Below are positions 1-8,113 of a stretch of DNA of 60,646 nucleotides, piece by piece. Where the stretch lies: positions 1-60,646 of the forward strand of contig JADGNZ010000037.1 in NCBI GenBank assembly GCA_017883205.1, read 5' to 3'. A program made the position numbers and the translations under genes. The notes beneath the pieces are model-generated. The model saw nothing but the letters and a program-made list of their open reading frames with translations. It made no database searches and was not told the origin of the DNA. Source of the DNA: Thermoanaerobaculia bacterium. Lineage in GTDB: Bacteria > Acidobacteriota > Thermoanaerobaculia > Gp7-AA8. The first letter of the stretch is position 1; each line of letters begins with the position of its first letter.

Positions 1-45
1 ACCTTCGGCTTTCAACCAGTCGAGCGTTTGGTTGAGAGGGATCAC
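1..45 (-). CDS. Possible 5' end of an unidentified gene running off the left edge
   Basis: Read on the minus strand, a GTG at 45-43 opens a frame (V I P L N Q T L D W L K A E G) that stays open to the window edge. A purine-rich AAAGGAGGT lies directly upstream, with an in-frame TGA just before it. The ribosome-binding site sits only 1-2 nt from the GTG, which is unusually close, so either the start is wrong or this is chance. Fifteen codons are too few to name a family. Confidence 0.3.
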   Translation of the reverse strand, partial: MIPLNQTLDWLKAEG

Positions 46-78
46 ACCTCCTTTTCAGATGCGCTTTCGGGCGCACGA

Positions 79-557
79 GTGCGGACGTCTCGTCCGCGGG
101 CACTTGGGCGTCTCGCCCAAGTGCTTCTGATCGCGGCTCCTGCTGAAATCTCCCCGATCGCTAGTCCTGCGCGCACGAACTGTTTTCGCATACGAGGACT
201 ATCGGAGCGGGCCAATCAAGCGCTACACAAGAACGTCACCCGGCCCGACCATTCCAGTCGCAGAAGCACTCGGGCGGGGACGCCCGCATTCCTCGGCCAA
301 CTATCCAGGCAGCCGGAGGAGTGCGGACGTCTCGTCCGCGGGCACTTGGGCGTCTCGCCCAAGTGCTTCTGCACTGAGTCTCCTGCTGAAATCTCCCCGA
401 CCGCCAGTCCCGCGCGTACGGACTATTTTCGCATGCGAAGACCATCGGAGCGGGTCAATCAAGCGCACACGAGAACGTCACCGGCCCGACGATTCCATTC
501 GCAAAGCACCCGGGCGGGACGCCCGAGTGCCCGCGGGCGAAGACGCCCGCACTCCTC
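79..557. repeat. Two tandem BIME-like units (about 240 bp each) of paired REP palindromes
   Basis: Two related units begin at about 79 and 319. Each opens with paired short palindromes (cores GGACGTCTCGTCC and GGGCGTCTCGCCC). A partly conserved middle of about 120 bp follows, containing a shared CCTGCTGAAATCTCCCCGA. Each closes with inverted palindromes (for example GGGCGGGGACGCCC near 275-290 and GGGCGGGACGCCC near 509-522). The last palindrome runs into the stop codon of the adjacent REP-associated transposase gene. This is the head-to-head REP arrangement known as a BIME. No coding sequence is evident in the interval. Confidence 0.8.
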
Positions 558-1230
558 AGACAGCAGCGGCGATGCGGTCGGGATGGATGCGGGACCAGGG
601 CCAGTCGCGGAGGCCGGCGGCTGCCGGATTTTGCGCGACGTATTCGACCGTGCGCTGCAGTTCGGCAGGGTCGCGAATGGAGTGGTCGAAGTACTCGGCT
701 TGCCAGATCGTTCCGCGCAATCCCAGAATCTTGCCGATCTCTTTGCTCGTGTAGCTCTTCCATGAGTGGAGCACTTCGTCGAGCGTGAAAGGAATGCAAC
801 TGAAGATCGTGTGCACGTGGTTCGGCATGACAGACCAGCAGTATTGCCTGCACTTCACATCATCGAAGTATTCGAGAGCACCCGCGACAAGCTTCGCGCA
901 ACGCGGATCCTTCAGTAGGCACTGACCCTCGCCCTTATCGAGTTGCTCCTCATATGCACGCCGAATCGCCGTCTCAATCGCGCGCTTCTCACCAATCAAG
1001 TAATCGCCTCGAAGGCATTCAAGCCGCTCCATTTCATAGGCTCGTTGCATGCGAAGTTCTTCGTGTACGTGGGCGGGAATGGCATCGATCAGATTCCAGG
1101 TGACGAAATAGATGCCATGCTCCACATCCCAGTGAGGCAGATGCACGCGCTTGCGAACTTCGACGGCACCGAGGTCATACTGCGTTTTCGTTTCTCTCAT
1201 GCAATCGAGGCTACCTCGGCGCATTTTCAC
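556..1230 (-). CDS. REP-associated tyrosine transposase (RAYT, IS200/Y1-Tnp fold)
   Basis: This is a 224-residue single-domain Y1 transposase of the RAYT group, which in other bacteria cuts single-stranded REP hairpins and is thought to spread or maintain REP/BIME elements. The metal-binding HUH motif is visible as PNHVH (H138, H140). The probable nucleophile is Tyr197 in the conserved VEYVAQNP segment, preceded by WQAEYFDHSIRD. The gene has no terminal inverted repeats of its own. It is flanked on its 3' side by two BIME units and on its 5' side by a single REP, the usual RAYT setting. The start is either Met1 at 1230 or Met11 at 1200; neither has a clear Shine-Dalgarno sequence. All catalytic motifs are present, so it looks intact. 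Confidence 0.9.
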   Translation of the reverse strand: MKMRRGSLDCMRETKTQYDLGAVEVRKRVHLPHWDVEHGIYFVTWNLIDAIPAHVHEELRMQRAYEMERLECLRGDYLIGEKRAIETAIRRAYEEQLDKGEGQCLLKDPRCAKLVAGALEYFDDVKCRQYCWSVMPNHVHTIFSCIPFTLDEVLHSWKSYTSKEIGKILGLRGTIWQAEYFDHSIRDPAELQRTVEYVAQNPAAAGLRDWPWSRIHPDRIAAAV

Positions 1231-1351
1231 GAAACGCGAACTCCACGATGCGTAGGCTCGTTAAGGTTTACCGCAACGCGAATGAAGCACCTCGGAGGCG
1301 AAAATCTCTACGCAGGGTGGTGAGAGTAATTTGCCCGCATGCAAAACCATC

Positions 1352-1375
1352 GGGGCGAGGACGCCCTCACTCCTT
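1352..1375. repeat. Single REP palindrome upstream of the transposase gene
   Basis: GGGGCGAGGACGCCC followed by TCACTCC is the reverse complement of the GGGCGTCCTCGCCC core seen at 42.09 kb. It resembles the REP arms at 79-557. It overlaps the stop codon of the ABC-like gene at 1367-1369. Confidence 0.6.
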
Positions 1376-2395
1376 TGGCAACAATCGGAACCGCGTCGCG
1401 TCGTACCGCAGCGCCATCAGCTTCCCCTTGTGGATCTCGGTGCTGCCCGGAAGCGTGACGCGCAGCAGGAATGCGCCGCTGAGCAATCCCCGCGCGTGCC
1501 AGGCTCCGTCGTAGAAGCTGGCCTCTTCGACGCCGAAGATCAGGTCTGACTCTTCGTTCGGACCTGCGAGGGTGAAGTCGCCCGGGCGCGCGAGAGCGAT
1601 GCCGCTTCCCTGAAACGGTGGCGTCGCCAGATCCCACGAACCGATCACTGACTCGACTACGTTCCCGCGAACGGTGACCGGAATGGCATTCACGTCACCG
1701 GTTGCCATCGCGGCCGCCTCGCTGCGCGGATCGCCGTAGATCTCGGAGGGAACACCCTGCTGGACGACGCGGCCATCGTCGAGCACGACGACGCGGTCGC
1801 TGGCACCGAGCTCGATCAGCGACGATGGCGCGCTGATCACCGTCGTGCCGAGGACGCGAAGCGTGCGGTACCACTCGTCGACGATGCTGACGCTCTCGGC
1901 GAGATTGAGCCGCTCCAGCATTCGATCGCCGAGGAGGATGGCAGGCTTCAGAATCTCGATGCGAGCGAGGTGCGCGCGCACCTCCTCCGTGGATGAAAGC
2001 GTATCGAGGCGGCGGTCGAGGAGATCGCCGAGCAGCCACTTCGACGTTGCGAGGTCGACTTCATGCTGCCGGTCTTCGCGATCGAGCGTCCGCTGCCGCG
2101 CTGCAGCGATGAGCAGATGCCGCACCGACCAGCGCCGCGGTGCGTCAATCGAAGAGGTCGCATGAAGCAACGGACGCCGCCCCCCCTTCAGATCGTTGAC
2201 GACGCGGGAGCCGATGCGCACTTCGCCTGCATCGGCCCGGATCGCGCCGGCTATGACTTGCAGCAGCGTCGAAGCGCCGCACCCCGCCGGCCCGACGACC
2301 GCCGTATGCGTCGATCTCGGAAACGTAAGCGAGACATCACGCAGGGCGAAATTGGGCCGGGCAAGCGAGAGGTTGTGGACCGAGACGTCAAGCAT
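1367..2395 (-). CDS. ABC transporter ATPase-like protein with degenerate nucleotide-binding motifs
   Basis: The 342-residue product starts MLDVSVHNLSLARPNFALRD and resembles ModC/PotA-type import ATPases, with an ABC ATPase domain (about 1-220) and a C-terminal TOBE-like region. The catalytic motifs are eroded. The P-loop reads GPAGCGAST where GxxGxGKST is expected, so the lysine is replaced by alanine. The signature LSGGQ is LSSTE. Walker B (AILLGDRML) lacks the Asp-Glu pair. The switch histidine is absent from TVISAPSS. No permease or binding-protein gene is adjacent. ATG at 2395 is chosen because the frame further upstream is encoded by a low-complexity repeat. It is divergent from the response regulator at 2723. 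Possible roles are a regulatory pseudo-ATPase or a decaying gene; the frame is intact over its length, which argues mildly for function. Confidence 0.75.
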   Translation of the reverse strand: MLDVSVHNLSLARPNFALRDVSLTFPRSTHTAVVGPAGCGASTLLQVIAGAIRADAGEVRIGSRVVNDLKGGRRPLLHATSSIDAPRRWSVRHLLIAAARQRTLDREDRQHEVDLATSKWLLGDLLDRRLDTLSSTEEVRAHLARIEILKPAILLGDRMLERLNLAESVSIVDEWYRTLRVLGTTVISAPSSLIELGASDRVVVLDDGRVVQQGVPSEIYGDPRSEAAAMATGDVNAIPVTVRGNVVESVIGSWDLATPPFQGSGIALARPGDFTLAGPNEESDLIFGVEEASFYDGAWHARGLLSGAFLLRVTLPGSTEIHKGKLMALRYDATRFRLLPKE

Positions 2396-2410
2396 TGCAG
2401 GGATTGTAGG

Positions 2411-2644
2411 CGGGTGTGGGGGGTGGGGAGTGGGGTGTGGGGTGTGGGGAGTGGGGAGTGGGGTGTGGGGAGTCGGGGGTCGGGAGTCGGGAGTCGTCGG
2501 GAGTCGGGTGTCGGGTGTCGGAGAAAAACCAAATGCCGGTTCGTCTCTCCGACTCCCGACCCCCGACTCCCGACTCCCCACTCCCGACTCCCGACTCCCG
2601 ACCCCCGACCCCCGACTCCCGACTCCCGACTCCCCGCCCCACTG
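2411..2644. repeat. S-family inverted repeat: G-rich arm of GGAGTCGG/GGGGAGTG words and its C-rich complement
   Basis: The left arm (about 2411-2520) is tandem GGGGTGTGGGGAGTG and GGGAGTCGGGAGTCGG words. The right arm (about 2550-2640) is the complementary CCCGACTCCCGACTCCC series, with a short non-repeat centre. It fills the spacer between two divergent genes and must contain or displace their promoters. The G-runs could form quadruplexes and the two arms a long cruciform. Confidence 0.85.
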
Positions 2645-2722
2645 TCCCGCACGGTATGCCACTTGCAGTCGTTCTTCCCGACCTCGGAGACTCAACTTCT
2701 TCACGCAACAGACGGAGCACAG

Positions 2723-3136
2723 GTGAGCATTCAAGCCCGGCGAACGCCGTTCAAACTGCGCAAGCTGCTCGTCATCGACGATGATGCGAAACTGCTCGCC
2801 TCGTATCGCGACCTCCTCCTCCCCTACGGTTTTCAGGTGCTCACCGCATCGAACGGCCAGGATGCGATCCCGCTTGTCGAACAGAATCCCGACATCCTGC
2901 TGGTCATCCTCGATCTGGCCATGCCGCGCATGGACGGCCGCGAGTGGCTGCGCTGGTTCCGCAGCTGCCGCAAAGAATCGCCGGTGATCATCATCTCGGC
3001 CTACAAGCTCGAGGCGAGCGATGAAGATCTGAAACCTGCGGTGATTCTGGAGAAGCCTTTCCACGTGGCCGAGCTTCTCGATCTGGTCGGTCTCTTCTGC
3101 GGCCTCGGCACGCCGATGGCCAACGAAGTAAGCTGA
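2723..3136 (+). CDS. Single-domain response regulator (REC)
   Basis: A 137-residue CheY-like receiver with no output domain. The acidic pocket is KLLVIDDD (residues 14-21), the predicted phospho-acceptor is Asp64 in VILDLAMPRMDG, and the conserved lysine is in ILEKPFH. The GTG start at 2723 is chosen because GGAG lies 8 nt upstream and the sequence 5' of it is the S-family repeat, which would encode low-complexity peptide. The partner kinase is not adjacent. The next gene starts 8 nt downstream, so the two probably form a transcriptional unit. Its role can only be given as phospho-relay or regulation by protein contact. Confidence 0.85.
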   Translation: MSIQARRTPFKLRKLLVIDDDAKLLASYRDLLLPYGFQVLTASNGQDAIPLVEQNPDILLVILDLAMPRMDGREWLRWFRSCRKESPVIIISAYKLEASDEDLKPAVILEKPFHVAELLDLVGLFCGLGTPMANEVS

Positions 3137-3144
3137 TTCGCAGC

Positions 3145-4191
3145 ATGGCACGCGTAGGTATCATCGGCACCGGTTGGGGAGCGCGCGTGCAAGCTCCCGC
3201 GTTTCGCGAGGCAGGCCTCGAGGTCGTCGCGATCGCCGGGCACAACGCCGATCGCACGCGCCGCGCGGCCGGCGAGCTCGGACTCGTGGCGTTCGATAAC
3301 TGGCGCGCACTCGTCGCGTCGAACGTCGACATCATCACGATCGTGACGCCGCCCTCCGAACATCTGGCGATGGCCACGGCTGCGCTCGAAGCCGGTAAAC
3401 ACGTTCTGAGCGAGAAACCAATGGCGCTCAACGTGGCCGAAGCAGAGCAGCTCATCGCCGCGGCACGCCGGCATCCGGATCAACTCACGCTCATCGATCA
3501 CGAGCTGCGCTTTCTCCCTTCGTTCCGTGCGGCGCGCGAGCGCATCGGCGAGCTCGGCGGAATCAGGTATGCCGAGGTGCGGTATGCAAGCCCGGGAAGA
3601 GGAGATCGGAGCAGAGCCTGGAATTGGTGGAGCGATGCGAAACAAGGCGGCGGGATCTGGGGCGCGGTCGGCTCGCATTTCGTCGACACTCTGCGCTTCC
3701 TCGGCATGGAGATCGAAGCGGCGCAAGCGAGCTTGCAGACGATCATCGACGAGCGTCCCCTCGAAAACGCGAAGCGCCGCGTCACCTCGGACGACTGCGC
3801 GCTTGTCAACCTCCGCCTCGAGGGCGGGGCCATCGCTGCCATGACGCTCAGCGCCGTCGCATCAGGTCCCGATGAGCCAGCGACGATAACGATTCACGGC
3901 GAAGATGGCGCGTTGCGGCTGATGGGAGAAGAGCTGCTGACAGCCTTGCGCGGCGAGCCGTTCACGCTGGCCGCGGGCGACGAGCTCGCGCCACGACGCG
4001 GCAACTCCGCCGGCGGCGCCTTCGGCAGCGGAACGTATTTTCTCGGCCGCGCACTTCGCGCCGCTCTCGACAACGGCGACCGCACCGCCCTGGACGGAGC
4101 CGCGACGTTCGACGACGGCCTCGCGCACCAGCGCGTGCTCGACGCTGCACGTGCATCGAGTGCTCGCGAAGGATGCTGGGTCGCGGTATGA
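3145..4191 (+). CDS. Gfo/Idh/MocA-family NAD(P)-dependent oxidoreductase
   Basis: A 348-residue protein with an N-terminal Rossmann fold (VGIIGTGWGARVQAPAF, residues 4-20) and the family's EKPMALN motif, whose lysine is catalytic in characterised members. The C-terminal alpha/beta domain binds the substrate, usually a sugar or cyclitol derivative. Length is typical. It begins 8 nt after the response regulator, suggesting co-transcription. It faces the VPS10 gene tail to tail across a T-family palindrome. The substrate cannot be read from the sequence. Confidence 0.9.
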   Translation: MARVGIIGTGWGARVQAPAFREAGLEVVAIAGHNADRTRRAAGELGLVAFDNWRALVASNVDIITIVTPPSEHLAMATAALEAGKHVLSEKPMALNVAEAEQLIAAARRHPDQLTLIDHELRFLPSFRAARERIGELGGIRYAEVRYASPGRGDRSRAWNWWSDAKQGGGIWGAVGSHFVDTLRFLGMEIEAAQASLQTIIDERPLENAKRRVTSDDCALVNLRLEGGAIAAMTLSAVASGPDEPATITIHGEDGALRLMGEELLTALRGEPFTLAAGDELAPRRGNSAGGAFGSGTYFLGRALRAALDNGDRTALDGAATFDDGLAHQRVLDAARASSAREGCWVAV

Positions 4192-4260
4192 ATCTGCGTC
4201 CATCTGCGCTCATCTGCGGATAAAAGCTTGGTCCGCAGATGGCGCAGATGGACACAGATG
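4192..4260. repeat. T-family inverted repeat (CATCTGCG words)
   Basis: Tandem ATCTGCG(T/C)C words on the left face GCGCAGATG/GACACAGAT words on the right, with AAAAGCTT in the centre. It lies between two convergent gene ends, starting immediately after the stop codon at 4191. It may serve as a bidirectional terminator. Related copies lie at 23421-23501 and 57486-57557. Confidence 0.85.
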
Positions 4261-4269
4261 AAAGATGGC

Positions 4270-7200
4270 TTACTTGATGACCGGTACTCCCGCAGCCAGT
4301 TTGTTGAACGCCGGCAGATCCGTATCCCAGATCGCCTTCAGCTTTGCCAATTGCGCGTCGATCTGCACGACCAGCTCGTCGCGCACCTCGATCTGTTGCG
4401 CGGTCGGCGCGTACGGGCCTGATGCCGCGGAGTCGCCGACACCGGCCAGCTTGTCGTTGAGCCGGATCGGATAGTTCAGCGGATCCTGCGAGCTCTTGTT
4501 CTTCGTTTGATAGAGAGCCTCTTCGACGGCCGTCATCTTCTTGTCGAGATCATTCGCGGCGGCGACGATGGCCTTGTTGTCGGAGACGCGCTTCTTCACG
4601 TCGGTGAGCTGCTTGCGCACCTCGCGGATGCGCGTGACCTGCCCGTTCACCTCGGAAAGCTTGTCGTGAACGCTGGTGACGAAGTCGAACTGCGCCTTCA
4701 GATCGGCGGGTGTGGCCGTGCTGCGCGGGTCCTGCTTCACTTCGAAGGATGTAATCGCCGTCTGATCGCCGACTGTCACCTTCGCCTGGTACGTCCCCGG
4801 CACCACGCGCGGTCCGAGCGTGCCGCCGCTCCACATGATGAGTCCGGGAAAACGCTTGGCCTCGTTCGTGCGCAGGTTCCAGACGAAACGATTGTGGCCG
4901 TTGACGACTTCGGTGAGTTTGTTGGAGTCGCTGCCGCGGCGGCCACCCTCTTCGGCGCCCGCCTCCTCAGCGGCTTCGCCAGCCGGATTTTGTTCCGCTG
5001 TTGCACCTTCTGATTGAACACCTTCCTTCTTTTCGGACGCGGCTGCGGGAACAGCCGGAGCCACCGGCGACGCCGGCGCCACACCGGTCGTTCCATTCGC
5101 CTCTACCGGTTTTGCCGGCTCCGCCTGCACGGTTCCCGTGTATTCGCGAATGACCTTGCCGTCGCCACCCAGGATGGCAAGCGAGACCTTGGTGCCCACC
5201 TTCTGGCCGTGCAGGTAGTAGTCAATGATGGCGCCGTTGGGAGGATTCATCCCCTGCCCGCCCCCACCGCCGCGCCCTCCCCCACCGGCCGTCCGCCAAG
5301 TCAGCGCGGGCGTGAAGATGTGTACCGGCTTGGAAGTGACGTCGGGCGTGAGCTGACGGAGCGGCTCGAGGTTGTCGAGCATCCAGAACGCGCGACCGTG
5401 CGTCGCCGCGATCAGTGCATCGTCGTGAACGAGCAGGTCGTGAATCGGAACGATCGGCAGCTTGTACTGGAGCGATTGCCAATGACCGCCATCGTCGTAG
5501 GAAACGTAGACGCCGCGCTCCGTGCCGGCGTAGAGCATGCCCCGCTTCTTCGGATCGGCGCGGATGACGCGCGTGAACTCCGTCGCCGGAATCCCGTCGA
5601 CGATCTTTTTCCAGGTCTTGCCGTAGTCGCTCGTCTTGTACAGATAAGGGTGAAAGTCGTCCCACTTGAAGTTCGTGGCCGCGACGTACGCCGTTCCTTT
5701 GTCGAGCGGGCTGGCGTCGATCTCATTGATCATGATCCATTCGGGCATCATCGCCTTCGGAGGGGTGACGTCATCCCAATGGCCGCCGCCGTCGCGCGAG
5801 ACGTGAACGAGTCCGTCGTCGGATCCGATCCACAGCACCCCGGCTTCGACCGGCGATTCCGCACCGTAGAAGATCGTGTCGTAGTACTCGACGCTGGTGT
5901 TGTCCTTGGTGATCGGACCGCCGCTCGCTCCTTCCTTCGACTTCTCGTTGCGCGTCAGGTCGGGGCTGATCGTCTTCCAGCTCTGGCCTGCGTTTGTCGA
6001 CTCCATCAGGTACTGCGAGGCCGCGTAGATTTTGTTTGGATCGTTCGGCGAAAAGAAGATCGGAAAGTTCCACTGGAAACGATGCTTGATGTCCGCTGCG
6101 CCCCAGCCCATCGGATTGTCAGGCCACGGATTGACGTCGCGTTGCTCGCCAGTGCGGTGGTTGTAGATCGTGAGCAGGCCGCCGTACGAACCACCGTAAA
6201 CGATGTCGGGATTCTTCGGATCGGCCACGATGTAGCCGCTCTCGCCGCCTGCGGTCTCTTCCCAATCGCGCGGACCGATACCACCGCCTCCGCTACGATG
6301 ACGGATACGCACGGCGGTGTTGTCCTGCTGCGGCCCGAGGAGACGATAGGGAAAATCGGTGTCGACGGAAACGCGGTAGAACTGCGCGGTCGGCTGGTTG
6401 TCCTGCTTCGTCCAGTTGGTGCCGCCGTCGGTGGTGACGTTCACCCCGCCGTCGTTCGCTTCGATCATCCGCTTCGGGTCGTTCGGCGCGATCCAGAGAT
6501 CGTGATTGTCTCCGTGCGGCGTGTTGATCGCGCTCCACGTTCTGCCTCCGTCTTTCGTCTTGTGGAAGCGGACGTTGACGACGTAGGCCGCGTCTTCGTC
6601 TTTCGGATCGGCATAGATCCGCGAGTAGTACCAGGCGCGCTGGCGAAGATCGGCCGAGTCGGTCGTCTTTGCCCACGTGTCACCGCCGTCGCGTGAGCGG
6701 AAGACGCCGCCTTCCTTCGCTTCGACGATCGCGTAGACGTTCTGAGGATTCGACGGCGATACGCTGACGCCGATGATGCCGAGGGTTCCTTTCGGCATCC
6801 CTTTGTTCTTGGACAGCTCCTTCCACGTGTCGCCGCCGTCGGTCGATTTCCAAAGCGCCGATCCGTCGCCGCCGCTATCAAAGAAATACGCGCCGCGCCG
6901 GAAGCGCCAGGTCGAGGCGTAGAGGATGCGCGGATTCGACGGGTCCATGTTCAGATCGACCGCGCCGGAGTCGCGATTGACGAAGAGGATGCGCTCCCAG
7001 TTCTTGCCACCATCGCGCGACCGGTAGACGCCGCGCATGTCGTTCGATCCGAAGGCATGGCCGAGCGCCGCGACGTAAACGAGATCAGCATTCGTGGGAT
7101 GGACGCGGATGCGCGCGATCTGCTGCGAATCATCGAGCCCGATGTGCGTCCACGCCTTCCCTGCGTCGGTCGACTTCCACATCCCCGCTCCGGGCGAGAC

Positions 7201-7572
7201 ATTGCCGCGAATGGTCTCTTCCCCCGTCCCGGCATAGACGACGCTCGGATCCGACGGCGCCACCGCCACCGCCCCGATCGTCCCGCCGAAGAAGGTATCG
7301 GACACCGGCTTCCAGCTCTGCCCGCCGTCGGTCGTCTTCCAGACCCCGCCACCGGTCGAGCCGAAGTAGTAAACGTTCGGCTGGTCATCGATGCCAACGA
7401 CCGCATCCGCCCGCCCGCCGCGATAGGGACCAACCTCGCGCCACTGCATCGACTTGAGGATCGAAGCGTCGGGAAGCGATGGTGCCGCTGCCTTGGGCGG
7501 CGTGGCCGCGTTGGCAAGAACAGCAAAGGAGAGAACGACCAGGAACACTCGCAGACGATGAATCATGCGCAC
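4270..7572 (-). CDS. Secreted VPS10/BNR-repeat beta-propeller protein, paralogue 1
   Basis: A 1100-residue protein with an N-terminal signal peptide (hydrophobic core VFLVVLSFAVLANA, about residues 9-22). A long series of BNR/Asp-box repeats of the form S-x-D-G-G-x-T-W follows (TTDGGQSWKP, STDAGKAWTH, SRDGGKNWER and others), as in sortilin/VPS10 and sialidase-like propellers. From about residue 800 there is a Gly/Ala/Pro-rich linker and a C-terminal helical part. Proteins of this architecture are often annotated as glycosyl hydrolases, but no catalytic residues can be assigned. Starts at 7572 or 7566 give almost the same protein. It is a clear paralogue of the gene at 23508-26540. Probable location is periplasmic or extracellular, role unknown. 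Confidence 0.85.
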   Translation of the reverse strand: MRMIHRLRVFLVVLSFAVLANAATPPKAAAPSLPDASILKSMQWREVGPYRGGRADAVVGIDDQPNVYYFGSTGGGVWKTTDGGQSWKPVSDTFFGGTIGAVAVAPSDPSVVYAGTGEETIRGNVSPGAGMWKSTDAGKAWTHIGLDDSQQIARIRVHPTNADLVYVAALGHAFGSNDMRGVYRSRDGGKNWERILFVNRDSGAVDLNMDPSNPRILYASTWRFRRGAYFFDSGGDGSALWKSTDGGDTWKELSKNKGMPKGTLGIIGVSVSPSNPQNVYAIVEAKEGGVFRSRDGGDTWAKTTDSADLRQRAWYYSRIYADPKDEDAAYVVNVRFHKTKDGGRTWSAINTPHGDNHDLWIAPNDPKRMIEANDGGVNVTTDGGTNWTKQDNQPTAQFYRVSVDTDFPYRLLGPQQDNTAVRIRHRSGGGGIGPRDWEETAGGESGYIVADPKNPDIVYGGSYGGLLTIYNHRTGEQRDVNPWPDNPMGWGAADIKHRFQWNFPIFFSPNDPNKIYAASQYLMESTNAGQSWKTISPDLTRNEKSKEGASGGPITKDNTSVEYYDTIFYGAESPVEAGVLWIGSDDGLVHVSRDGGGHWDDVTPPKAMMPEWIMINEIDASPLDKGTAYVAATNFKWDDFHPYLYKTSDYGKTWKKIVDGIPATEFTRVIRADPKKRGMLYAGTERGVYVSYDDGGHWQSLQYKLPIVPIHDLLVHDDALIAATHGRAFWMLDNLEPLRQLTPDVTSKPVHIFTPALTWRTAGGGGRGGGGGQGMNPPNGAIIDYYLHGQKVGTKVSLAILGGDGKVIREYTGTVQAEPAKPVEANGTTGVAPASPVAPAVPAAASEKKEGVQSEGATAEQNPAGEAAEEAGAEEGGRRGSDSNKLTEVVNGHNRFVWNLRTNEAKRFPGLIMWSGGTLGPRVVPGTYQAKVTVGDQTAITSFEVKQDPRSTATPADLKAQFDFVTSVHDKLSEVNGQVTRIREVRKQLTDVKKRVSDNKAIVAAANDLDKKMTAVEEALYQTKNKSSQDPLNYPIRLNDKLAGVGDSAASGPYAPTAQQIEVRDELVVQIDAQLAKLKAIWDTDLPAFNKLAAGVPVIK

Positions 7573-7608
7573 TTCCTCCGAAGGAGCGCATGTTTACCAC
7601 AAATGGAA

Positions 7609-7657
7609 AGGCCGCCCGAGGAACGACTTCACTTCGGAGCGTGGAACCGGGCGGCCT
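7609..7657 (-). terminator. Possible hairpin after the small lipoprotein gene
   Basis: AGGCCGCCCG (7609-7618) is perfectly complementary to CGGGCGGCCT (7648-7657) with a 29-nt loop. It lies just beyond the stop codon of the minus-strand lipoprotein gene. Only a weak T-rich tail follows. Confidence 0.4.
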
Positions 7658-7681
7658 GTTTCTGTGATCGCCGAGGAGGCG

Positions 7682-8008
7682 TTAATCGTGGCGGCGAACT
7701 TCTTCGGCGCGCCAGTTTCCCTTGTCCTGATGCCCGCGGACCGTGATGCGGTCCCCATTACGGATCTCGGTGTAGCGGACACCATTCCAGCGCGTAGCAC
7801 CTTCGTCGTAATAGACGTTGCGCGTGTAGTGCCTTCCGGCATCGACATAGTCGAGGTCGATGCGATGGGCAGCGGGATCGACGAACATCACGGTGCCGTA
7901 GAACTCGGGTTCCACAACAACGCGATCACCTCGGCGGGTGTGATACATCCCAACGGCGCATGAGGACGCCAGAACGACAGCAAGTAGGAGAGGCAGCAGT
8001 TTCTTCAT
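7682..8008 (-). CDS. Small lipoprotein of unknown function
   Basis: A 108-residue protein with a lipoprotein signal peptide: MKKLLPLLLAVVLASSC, lipobox ASSC with the modified cysteine at 17. The mature part is about 90 residues, mostly polar and beta-rich (FYGTVMFVDPAAHRIDLDYVD; GDRITVRGHQDKGNWRAEEVRRHD), resembling a small OB-like or YgiW-like fold. The ATG at 8008 is chosen over an upstream in-frame start because AGGA precedes it at proper spacing and the signal peptide then begins at residue 1. It lies downstream of pnp, separated by that gene's terminator. Confidence 0.75.
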   Translation of the reverse strand: MKKLLPLLLAVVLASSCAVGMYHTRRGDRVVVEPEFYGTVMFVDPAAHRIDLDYVDAGRHYTRNVYYDEGATRWNGVRYTEIRNGDRITVRGHQDKGNWRAEEVRRHD

Positions 8009-8065
8009 GATGTTTTTCCTCAATTGTGAGTTGAGCAAAGATCACGCCGACTCCACGCCAAGCAA

Positions 8066-8089
8066 AAACGCCGCCCGAAGGCGGCGTTT
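8066..8089 (-). terminator. Intrinsic terminator of pnp
   Basis: A perfect 10-bp stem, AAACGCCGCC (8066-8075) and GGCGGCGTTT (8080-8089), reads with a UUCG-type loop and a run of T on the minus strand. It lies 25-48 nt beyond the pnp stop codon. Confidence 0.85.
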
Positions 8090-8113
8090 CGTTGGTTGAT
8101 AGTGACGTCTTAA

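Noticed and set aside
2251-2726. Several short frames in the S-family repeat near 2.4 kb
   Set aside because: They are translations of GGAGTCGG-type words (GVGSRESGVG) on either strand, not proteins.
2396-3151. N-terminal extension of the ABC-like protein to 594 residues
   Set aside because: The extra part crosses the S-family repeat and is antisense to the response regulator; the ABC fold begins exactly at the ATG at 2395.
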